Positions 19,046 to 26,976 of a DNA stretch of 64,000 nt are shown here, in pieces. The first letter of the stretch is position 1; every line of letters begins with the position of its first letter. The DNA is taken from positions 4,030,001 through 4,094,000 of the forward strand of contig NZ_CP159290.1 of NCBI RefSeq assembly GCF_040448685.1. Reading direction: 5' to 3'. The position numbers were made by a program, and so were the translations under genes. The notes under the pieces are model-generated. The model had not been told where the DNA came from and did not search any database. It saw only the letters and a list, made by a program, of their open reading frames with translations. This DNA comes from Cellulosimicrobium sp. ES-005 (GTDB taxonomy: Bacteria > Actinomycetota > Actinomycetes > Actinomycetales > Cellulomonadaceae).

Positions 19046-19059
19046 TGTTTGCGCTCACA
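19046..19059. promoter_or_regulatory. LacI-family operator O3 (TGTTTGCGCTCACA)
   Basis: Same class as the two operators before the GH51 gene. Lies in the upstream region of the bimodular GH43 gene. Confidence 0.65.
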
Positions 19060-19073
19060 TGTTAGCGTTCACA
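19060..19073. promoter_or_regulatory. LacI-family operator O4 (TGTTAGCGTTCACA)
   Basis: Directly abuts O3 (14 bp centre to centre), unlike the 33-bp spacing at the GH51 promoter. TAGCGT (19063-19068) inside it could be a -10 element. Confidence 0.65.
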
Positions 19074-19136
19074 CGCGCGTCCGACGACGGACCTGCGACC
19101 GGCGCTGCCGCCGGGCACGACGACGAGGAGTCACCG

Positions 19137-22100
19137 ATGACCTCACGCCACGAACCACCCCCGACGCCCGCGGAGCCCCGCGCCCGACGCCGACGCCGCT
19201 CGCTCGCCGCGCTGCTCGGGCTCGCGCTGGTGGCACCGCTCGCGCCCGTGGGCGCGGCGGCCGCCGGCCCGATGCCCGCGGCACCCGCGCCGGTCCCGGC
19301 TGCGGCCGAGCCGAGCGCGGAGGGGCTTCGGCTCTGGCTCCCGCTCGACGAGACCGCGGGCACCGTCGCGCACGACGCCTCCGGCAACGGCCTGGACGGG
19401 ACCCTCACCGGCTCCGGCGGCGGCTGGCAGCCCGGCCAGGGCCTGACGTTCGGCGGGTCGAACCACGTCGACCTGCCCGACGACCTCCTCGCCGGCTACG
19501 ACGCCGTGACGGTGAGCGCGGACGTGTGGGTCGACGCGTCGCTGACCGGCAACTACTTCTTCTACACCCTCGGCAACCCGGCGGTCGGCACCCCGCAGTC
19601 CGGGAACGGCTACCTGTTCTCGACGGGCAACGCGAACTACCGTGCGTCGATCTCCGACCTCGCGTGGGGTCGCGAGCAGAACACCGCCAAGGCCCCCGCC
19701 GCCGCGCTGCAGCGCGGAGTCTGGAAGACGATCACGTACACGCTCGGCGGTGGCACCGCGCGGCTGTACGAGGACGGCGCGCAGGTCGGGCAGAACACCG
19801 CGGTGACCATCACGCCCGGTGCGATCGGCGGCGGCACGACGACCGCGAACGCGCTCGGGAAGTCGGCCTACGCCGCCGACAACCTCTTCAAGGGCCGCAT
19901 GAAGGACTTCCGGCTCTACGACCGCGCGCTCACCGCGCAGGAGGTCGCCGACCTCGCGTCCACCGGCGCGCAGCACGCCGTCGCGGCCGACGCCGCGGCC
20001 CTCGACCTCGGCGACACGACCGCCGTCGTCACCGACCTCGCGCTCCCCGCGAAGGGCGTCGGCGGCTCGGCGGTGACCTGGGCCAGCTCCGACGAGGCGG
20101 TCGTCTCCGCGAGCGGTGCGGTCACGCGGCCCGCGGGCGACGAGCCCGCGACCGCGACGCTCACCGCGACGGTGGCCCTGCGCGGCGCGACCGAGACGCG
20201 GACGTTCGACGTCACGGTCCTGCCGGGCGACGGCGACCAGGCCAAGGCGGACGCCGCGGCCGCCGCGCTCGAGGTGACGAACCTCGACGACGTGCGCGGC
20301 AACCTGACCCTGCCCGCCACCGGGCTGCACGGCGCGAGCGTGACCTGGGCGTCGTCGTCGGGCACGATCACCCCGACGGGTGAGGTGACGCGCCCGGGCC
20401 ACGGCGAGGACGCGGAGACCGTGACCCTCACCGCGACGGTGACCGTGGGCGAGGCGACCGCCACGCGCGAGCTCGCGGCGCACGTCCCCGCGCTGCCCGA
20501 GCAGGAGGACCTCGCGGGCTACCTCTTCTCCTACTTCGTGGGCGAGGGCACCGCCACGGGCGAGCAGGTCTACTTCGGGCTCAGCCAGGGCAACGACCCG
20601 CTCAAGTACCAGAACCTCAACGACAACCAGCCCGTCCTCACGTCCGAGCTGGGGGAGAAGGGCCTGCGGGACCCGTTCATCATCCGCTCGCCCGAGGGCG
20701 ACAAGTTCTACCAGATCGCGACCGACCTGCGGATCTACGACGGCAACGGCTGGGACGCGGCGCAGCGCACGGGCTCGAAGTCGATCATGGTGTGGGAGTC
20801 CACGGACCTCGTGAACTGGACCGACCAGCGCCTCGTGCAGGTCTCGCCTGACACCGCCGGCAACACGTGGGCGCCGGAGGCGTACTACGACGAGACGATC
20901 GGCGCGTACGTCGTGTTCTGGGCCTCGAAGCTCTACGCGGAGGACGACCCGGACCACACCGGCAACACCTACAACCGCATGATGTACGCCACGACGCGCG
21001 ACTTCGTGACGTTCAGCGAGGCGCAGGTGTGGGTCGACCCGGGCTACTCGGTCATCGACTCGACCGTGACGCGGCACGACGGCCAGTACTACCGCTTCAC
21101 CAAGGACGAGCGGAACAACACGTCGTCCACGCCGTGCTCCAAGTTCATCCTCGCGGAGAAGGCGGCCGAGCTGCGCTCGACGGACTACGAGTTCATCACC
21201 GACTGCATCGGCAAGGCGAACTCGCTCGGCGGCGGGATCAACCAGGGCGAGGGCCCGACGATCTTCAAGTCGAACACCGAGGAGAAGTGGTACCTCTTCA
21301 TCGACGAGTTCGGCGGCCGTGGCTACGTGCCGTTCGAGTCGACCTCGCTCGACGCGGCCGAGTGGACCATGTCCACCGACTACGAGATGCCGTCGCGCCC
21401 GCGCCACGGCACGGTGCTCCCCGTGACGCAGGCCGAGTACGACCGCCTGCTGAAGACCTACCAGCCCGACGCGTTCGTCGAGTCCGTCGAGGACGTCGCC
21501 GTGACCGTCCAGACCGGCTCCGCGCCGGTGCTGCCCGCGAGCGTCACGGCACGCTTCGCCGACGGGTCCACGGGGTCGGTGGACGTCACGTGGGACGCGG
21601 TCGATCCGGCGTCCTACGCGCAGGCGGGCTCGTTCGAGGTGCTGGGCACTCTCGGCGGCGGCGTGAGCGTCCGCGCCCGCGCGGTCGTCACCGTGACCGA
21701 CGACGTCGTCCCCGTCGAGGGCCTGAGCGTCACCCCCGAGTCGCTCGAGGTGGGCGTCGGCGGCACGCGGCAGCTCACCGCGACCGTCACGCCCGCCAAC
21801 GCGACGGCGCGCGCGATCACGTGGGCGTCGGACGACGCGGACGTCGCCACGGTCTCGGCCGACGGCGTCGTCACGGGCGTCGGCGAGGGCCACGCGCTCG
21901 TCACGGCGACCACGGCCGACGGCTCGCACACCGCGTACGTGGCGGTCGAGGTGACCACGGAGATCCCGGGTCTCGTCGTGCGGTACGCGTTCGACGAGAA
22001 GAGCGGCACGGCGGCGGCGAACACCGCGCCCGGGTCGACGTTCGGCCCGGCGACGCTGACCAACGGCGCGGCGTTCTCCGGCACCGGGGAGGGCGTCCGG

Positions 22101-24074
22101 CTCGACGGGACGGACGACTACGTCGACCTGCCCGACCACCTGCTCGCCGGACTCACCGACGTCACGGTCGCGCTCGACGTCAAGGTCGCGACGGACCAGG
22201 CGACGCCGTACTTCGTCTATGGTCTCGGCAACACGAGCGGCACGGCGGGCAACGGGTACCTGTTCACCACGGGCAACGCGTACCGCACGTCGATCGCGAC
22301 GGGGAACTGGACGACCGAGCAGACCGTCACCAAGAACGCGAACCTCCAGCGCGGGGTGTGGAAGCACCTGACGTACACCTTGTCCGGCACGACGGCCGTG
22401 CTCTACGAGGACGGCGTCGAGGTGGGCCGCCAGACGGGCGTCACGATCGACCCGAAGGACATCGGGAACGGCTCGACGCTCGCCAACTACATCGGCCGCT
22501 CGCTGTACTCGGGCGACCGCTACCTCAAGGGCTCGGTGCGGGACTTCCGGATCTACGACCGCGCGCTCACGGCGGACGAGGTCTACCAGGTCGGGGCCGA
22601 CCACACGGCGGTCACGGGTGCCGAGCTCGACGCGCTCAAGGTGCCCGCGATCGTCGACGGGGCGAGCTCGACCGTGACGCTCGCCGTCGAACCGGGCACG
22701 GACGTCTCCGCGCTCGCGCCGGTCCTCACGGTCTCGCCGCGCGCGACGGTGACGCCCGCCAACGGCTCGGTGCAGGACCTCACGCAGCCCGTGGCGTACA
22801 CCGTGACCGGTCCGGACGGGTCGTCGCGCACGTGGACGGTCCAGGCGAAGCAGATGGGCAGCCCCGTGCTGCCGGGGACGTACGCCGACCCGAACATCGC
22901 GCAGTTCGGCGGCACGTTCTACCTCTACGCCACGACCGACGGCACGCCGGGCTGGGGCGGCAAGGACTTCTACGTGTGGAAGTCCACCGACCTCGTGACG
23001 TGGGAGCGCTCGGAGCAGCCGTTCCTCACGCTCGACGGCGCGAACGGGAACGTCCCCTGGGCGACCGGCAACGCGTGGGCGCCCACGATCATCGAGCGGG
23101 ACGGGAAGTACTGGTTCTACTTCTCCGGCCACAACCCGACCTACAACCGGAAGACGATCGGCGTCGCGGTGGCCGACAGCCCCGAGGGCCCGTTCACCGC
23201 GCAGCCGACGGCGATGATCACCAACGGTGAGGCAGTCACCTCGGGACAGGCCATTGACCCGGCCGCGTTCCGCGACCCGGAGACCGGGAAGTACTGGCTC
23301 CTGTGGGGCAACGGCGGCCCGTCGAACGGCCCGGTCATGGCCGAGCTGAACGACGACATGACGTCGATCAAGCAGGACACGCTGCGGCGCATCCCCGGCC
23401 TGACCGACTTCCGCGAGGGCCTGTTCCTCAACTACCGGGACGGCGTCTACCACCTCACGTACTCGATCGACGACACGGGCTCGGAGAACTACCGGGTCGG
23501 CTACGCGACGTCGGACAGCATCGACGGACCGTGGACGTACCGCGGCGTGATCCTCGAGAAGGACGCCTCGCAGGGCATCCTCGGGACCGGGCACAGCTCG
23601 ATCCTCAACGTCGAGGGCACGGACGACTGGTACATCGCGTACCACCGGTTCGCGATCCCCGGCGGCGACGGGACGCACCGCGAGACGACGATCGACCGCC
23701 TCACGTTCGGCGAGGACGGCCTCATCCAGAAGGTCGTGCCGACGCTCGAGAGCGTGGACCCGGTCGACGTCACCCCCGCGCCCCGGGTCGAGCTGACCGT
23801 CGAGGCCACGCCGCGGTGCCTCGCGGGCAAGGTCTACGTCGCGGTCCGGGCGACCAACGCGGGCGACGTGCCCGCCGACGTCACCCTCACGACCCCGTAC
23901 GGCACGAGGACGTTCGCGGGCGTCGCCCCGGGCGCGAACGCCTACCAGTCGTTCGCGACCCGCGCGACGTCGGTCGAGGCCGGCACCGTGACCGTCACCG
24001 GCACGGCGACGCTCGACGGCACCCCGGCCACGACGACGTACGACGTCGCCTACGCCGCGCACGCCTGCGGCTGA
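19137..24074 (+). CDS. Secreted bimodular GH43-GH43 enzyme with two LamG domains
   Basis: 1645 residues from ATG 19137 (GAGGAG 19125-19130); the longer frame upstream runs through the operators and lacks a better site. Order: signal peptide 1-43; LamG 61-278; two atrophied Ig-like domains 280-455; first GH43 about 457-776 (Asp in GLRDPFIIR, Asp in VIDSTV, acid Glu in GEGPTIFKS); Ig-like 780-857; BIG2 858-940; LamG 943-1154; Ig-like 1160-1240; second GH43 1240-1541 (YADPNIAQF, AIDPAAFRD, FREGLFLNY); shared C-terminal domain (23784-24074). Two different GH43 subfamilies in one chain suggest sequential action on a branched arabinan. The operators imply induction together with the GH51 gene. Confidence 0.92.
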   Translation: MTSRHEPPPTPAEPRARRRRRSLAALLGLALVAPLAPVGAAAAGPMPAAPAPVPAAAEPSAEGLRLWLPLDETAGTVAHDASGNGLDGTLTGSGGGWQPGQGLTFGGSNHVDLPDDLLAGYDAVTVSADVWVDASLTGNYFFYTLGNPAVGTPQSGNGYLFSTGNANYRASISDLAWGREQNTAKAPAAALQRGVWKTITYTLGGGTARLYEDGAQVGQNTAVTITPGAIGGGTTTANALGKSAYAADNLFKGRMKDFRLYDRALTAQEVADLASTGAQHAVAADAAALDLGDTTAVVTDLALPAKGVGGSAVTWASSDEAVVSASGAVTRPAGDEPATATLTATVALRGATETRTFDVTVLPGDGDQAKADAAAAALEVTNLDDVRGNLTLPATGLHGASVTWASSSGTITPTGEVTRPGHGEDAETVTLTATVTVGEATATRELAAHVPALPEQEDLAGYLFSYFVGEGTATGEQVYFGLSQGNDPLKYQNLNDNQPVLTSELGEKGLRDPFIIRSPEGDKFYQIATDLRIYDGNGWDAAQRTGSKSIMVWESTDLVNWTDQRLVQVSPDTAGNTWAPEAYYDETIGAYVVFWASKLYAEDDPDHTGNTYNRMMYATTRDFVTFSEAQVWVDPGYSVIDSTVTRHDGQYYRFTKDERNNTSSTPCSKFILAEKAAELRSTDYEFITDCIGKANSLGGGINQGEGPTIFKSNTEEKWYLFIDEFGGRGYVPFESTSLDAAEWTMSTDYEMPSRPRHGTVLPVTQAEYDRLLKTYQPDAFVESVEDVAVTVQTGSAPVLPASVTARFADGSTGSVDVTWDAVDPASYAQAGSFEVLGTLGGGVSVRARAVVTVTDDVVPVEGLSVTPESLEVGVGGTRQLTATVTPANATARAITWASDDADVATVSADGVVTGVGEGHALVTATTADGSHTAYVAVEVTTEIPGLVVRYAFDEKSGTAAANTAPGSTFGPATLTNGAAFSGTGEGVRLDGTDDYVDLPDHLLAGLTDVTVALDVKVATDQATPYFVYGLGNTSGTAGNGYLFTTGNAYRTSIATGNWTTEQTVTKNANLQRGVWKHLTYTLSGTTAVLYEDGVEVGRQTGVTIDPKDIGNGSTLANYIGRSLYSGDRYLKGSVRDFRIYDRALTADEVYQVGADHTAVTGAELDALKVPAIVDGASSTVTLAVEPGTDVSALAPVLTVSPRATVTPANGSVQDLTQPVAYTVTGPDGSSRTWTVQAKQMGSPVLPGTYADPNIAQFGGTFYLYATTDGTPGWGGKDFYVWKSTDLVTWERSEQPFLTLDGANGNVPWATGNAWAPTIIERDGKYWFYFSGHNPTYNRKTIGVAVADSPEGPFTAQPTAMITNGEAVTSGQAIDPAAFRDPETGKYWLLWGNGGPSNGPVMAELNDDMTSIKQDTLRRIPGLTDFREGLFLNYRDGVYHLTYSIDDTGSENYRVGYATSDSIDGPWTYRGVILEKDASQGILGTGHSSILNVEGTDDWYIAYHRFAIPGGDGTHRETTIDRLTFGEDGLIQKVVPTLESVDPVDVTPAPRVELTVEATPRCLAGKVYVAVRATNAGDVPADVTLTTPYGTRTFAGVAPGANAYQSFATRATSVEAGTVTVTGTATLDGTPATTTYDVAYAAHACG

Positions 24075-24082
24075 CGACCCCG

Positions 24083-24155
24083 CCGAGGTAGAGCCGCAGG
24101 TCGCGAGGTAGAGCTCCCCGAGCTCTACCTCGCGACCGCGGGCTCTACCTCGCGG
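24083..24155. repeat. Intergenic palindromic repeat element, copy 2
   Basis: Two forward GAGGTAGAG units face two reverse units. The inner pair forms a perfect 16-bp stem (24101-24116 with 24120-24135) with a 3-nt loop. It begins 8 nt after the bimodular GH43 stop. Confidence 0.85.
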
Positions 24156-24187
24156 CACGACCTGCATCTCGACGAGGAGAGGACGAC

Positions 24188-26764
24188 ATGATTTCCGCAC
24201 ACCGAGGACGCTCGGCGCTCGCCGCCGGGCTCGTGGGGGCGCTCGCCGTCTCCACGCTCGCCACGGCGGTCGCCGCACCGGCCGCCGCAGACGTCGGGGG
24301 GCCCACCGACGACGGGCTCGTCGCGTGGTACCCGCTCGACGCCGCGAGCACGACCGGCGGCACGACGGCGAACCTCGCCGAGGGGTCGACGTTCGGCCCG
24401 GCCACCCTGGTGGGCGGCACGGCGACCCCCGACGGCACGACGCTCGACGGCACGGACGACTACGTCGACCTGCCGGACCACCTGCTCGCCGGGCTCACCG
24501 ACGTCACGGTGAGCCTGGACGTGCTCGTGAGCCAGGACCAGGGGACGCCGTACTTCGTCTACGGGCTCGGCAACTCGAGCGGGACCGCGGGCAACGGCTA
24601 CCTGTTCACGACGGGCAACGCCTACCGGACCTCGATCGCCACCGGGAACTGGTCGACCGAGCAGACGGTGACCAAGGGCTCCAACCTCCAGCGCGGCGTC
24701 TGGAAGACCCTCACGTACACGCTCACCGGCACGACCGCGACGCTCTACGAGGACGGCGTGCAGGTCAAGCAGGCCACGAACGTCACGACCGACCCCGGCC
24801 AGATCGGGGGCGGGCAGACGACCGCGAACTACGTCGGCCGCTCGCTCTACTCCGGCGACCGGTACCTCAAGGGCCAGGTCCGCGACTTCCGCCTCTACGA
24901 CCGCGCGCTCACGGCGGCCGAGGCGGGCGAGCTCGCGGCGGAGACCTCGACGGCGGCTGCCGACGCCGACCTCGCCGCGCTCGACCTCGGCGACACGAGC
25001 GCCGTCACCACCGACCTCGTGCTGCCCACGACGGGCGCGCAGGGCTCGATCGTCACGTGGACGTCGTCGGACGCGGGCGTCGTCAGCGCCACGGGGAAGG
25101 TCACCCGGCCCGCCGCCGGCGAGGACGACGCGACGGTGACGCTCACGGCGCTCGTCACGCGCGGCGCGGTCGCCCGCACCGCGACGTTCGACGTCACCGT
25201 GCTCGCCCACCTCGCCCCCGCCGAGGCCGTGGCGTGGGACGCGAGCCACGTCGTCGTGCCGCACCTCGACGACGTGCGCGGCAACCTCACGCTGCCCGCC
25301 GACGGGGCCAACGGCTCCGCCCTCACGTGGGAGAGCTCCGACCCCGCGACCGTCTCGGCCACGGGCGAGGTGACGCGGCCCGCCCACGGCGAGCCGGCCG
25401 CCGTCGTGCGGCTCACCGCGACCGCGACCAAGGAGGGTGCGACCGCGACGCACACCTACGACGCGACGGTCCGCGCGCTGCCCGCCGCGGCCGACTACGA
25501 GGGCTACTTCTTCCCGTACTTCGAGGGGGAGAGCACCGCGGACGGCGAGTCGGTCTACTTCAGCGCGAGCAACGGCAACGACCCGCTCGACTGGGTGGAG
25601 CTCAACGACGGCGAGCCCGTGCTCACGTCGACGCTCGGCGAGAAGGGCCTGCGCGACCCGTTCATCATCCGCTCGCCCGAGGGCGACCGGTTCTTCCTCC
25701 TCGCGACCGACCTGCGGATCTACGGCGGCAACAACTTCGGCAACGCGCAGGAGCGCGGGTCGCGCGCGCTGATGATCTGGGAGTCGACCGACCTCGTGCA
25801 CTGGTCCGACCAGCGCATGGTCACGGTGTCGAGCGCGTACGCGGGCAACACGTGGGCGCCCGAGGCGTTCTGGGACGCGCAGCGCGGCGAGTACATCGTC
25901 TACTGGGCCTCGGCGCTCTACCCGACGACGTCGACCGACGGCCGCCGCATCGCCGACTCCTACCAGCGCATGATGTACGCCACGACGCGCGACTTCGTGA
26001 CGTTCTCCGAGCCACAGGTGTGGATCGACGAGAAGCGCGGCAACGGCCTCGGGATGATCGACTCGTCGATCGTCGAGCACGACGGCACGTACTACCGGTT
26101 CACCAAGGACGAGGCGTACATGATCCCGCGCCTCGAGAAGTCGACGGACCTGCGCTCGACCGACTGGGACCTCGTCGCCGAGAAGATCGGCTACGGCCAG
26201 CCCAACCCGTGGGGCGGCACGCTCACCGCGGGCGAGGGGCCGACCGTCTTCAAGTCGAACACCGAGGAGAAGTGGTACCTCTTCGTCGACCAGCCGAGCT
26301 ACCACGGCGGCCAGGGCTACCTGCCGCTCGAGTCCACCGACCTCGACTCGGGCGTGTGGACGTCCGTCGACGCCCACCTGCCGAGCAGCCCCCGCCACGG
26401 CACCGTCCTGCCGATCACGGCCGCCGAGCACGCCGCGCTCCTCGCGGCCTACGGCGAGCAGCCGCCGGCGCCCGAGCTCGACCTCGCGGTCGAGGTGACA
26501 CCGCGCTGCCTCGCGGGCAAGGCGTACGTCGCGGTCCGCGCGATGAACGGGGAGGACGTCCCCGTCACGCTGACGCTCACGACGCCGTACGGCGAGAAGA
26601 CGGTCGCCGACGTCGCGCCGGGCAAGAACGCCTACCAGTCGTTCGCCGCCCGCGCGACGGCGGTCCCGGCCGGGACCGTCACGGTGACCGGCGTCGCGAC
26701 CCTCGACGGGAAGGAGGTGACGACCACGCGCGAGGCGCAGGTCGACGCGCTCGACTGCGCCTGA
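24188..26764 (+). CDS. Secreted GH43 enzyme with LamG domain
   Basis: 858-residue exported enzyme. ATG 24188 has GAGGAGAGGA just upstream. Signal peptide 1-35; LamG 40-255; two atrophied Ig-like domains 258-430; GH43 about 432-755 (Asp in GLRDPFIIR, Asp in MIDSSIVEHDG, acid Glu in GEGPTVFKS); shared C-terminal domain (26474-26764) ending DCA instead of DCG. Its LamG is close to the second LamG of the preceding gene (both have GTDDYVDLPDHLLAGLTDVT), and its GH43 is close to that gene's first GH43, so it looks like a rearranged duplicate. Product is probably an arabinofuranosidase/arabinanase. Confidence 0.9.
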   Translation: MISAHRGRSALAAGLVGALAVSTLATAVAAPAAADVGGPTDDGLVAWYPLDAASTTGGTTANLAEGSTFGPATLVGGTATPDGTTLDGTDDYVDLPDHLLAGLTDVTVSLDVLVSQDQGTPYFVYGLGNSSGTAGNGYLFTTGNAYRTSIATGNWSTEQTVTKGSNLQRGVWKTLTYTLTGTTATLYEDGVQVKQATNVTTDPGQIGGGQTTANYVGRSLYSGDRYLKGQVRDFRLYDRALTAAEAGELAAETSTAAADADLAALDLGDTSAVTTDLVLPTTGAQGSIVTWTSSDAGVVSATGKVTRPAAGEDDATVTLTALVTRGAVARTATFDVTVLAHLAPAEAVAWDASHVVVPHLDDVRGNLTLPADGANGSALTWESSDPATVSATGEVTRPAHGEPAAVVRLTATATKEGATATHTYDATVRALPAAADYEGYFFPYFEGESTADGESVYFSASNGNDPLDWVELNDGEPVLTSTLGEKGLRDPFIIRSPEGDRFFLLATDLRIYGGNNFGNAQERGSRALMIWESTDLVHWSDQRMVTVSSAYAGNTWAPEAFWDAQRGEYIVYWASALYPTTSTDGRRIADSYQRMMYATTRDFVTFSEPQVWIDEKRGNGLGMIDSSIVEHDGTYYRFTKDEAYMIPRLEKSTDLRSTDWDLVAEKIGYGQPNPWGGTLTAGEGPTVFKSNTEEKWYLFVDQPSYHGGQGYLPLESTDLDSGVWTSVDAHLPSSPRHGTVLPITAAEHAALLAAYGEQPPAPELDLAVEVTPRCLAGKAYVAVRAMNGEDVPVTLTLTTPYGEKTVADVAPGKNAYQSFAARATAVPAGTVTVTGVATLDGKEVTTTREAQVDALDCA

Positions 26765-26785
26765 CACCCGCGAGGCCGCACCCCG

Positions 26786-26866
26786 CCGAGGGAGAGGCGA
26801 GGTACCGCGAGGAGAGGTGTGGTCACGACCACGCCTCTCCCTCGACGGACCAGAGCCCTCCCTCGG
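26786..26866. repeat. Intergenic palindromic repeat element, copy 3 (variant)
   Basis: Variant units with GAGGGAGAG instead of GAGGTAGAG. The central stem is GAGAGGTGTGGTC (26812-26824) with GACCACGCCTCTC (26827-26839), and a further reverse unit follows at 26843-26866. It lies 21 nt after the GH43 stop. Confidence 0.75.
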
Positions 26867-26976
26867 CGACGCGGCGGCCGGGCGGAAACCAGCACGAGCG
26901 TCGGACGCGGGGCTTCCCTCCTTGCCGCCGACGACGCTTCCACCACTCGACGACGAGTGAGAAGGAGCGACAGCTC

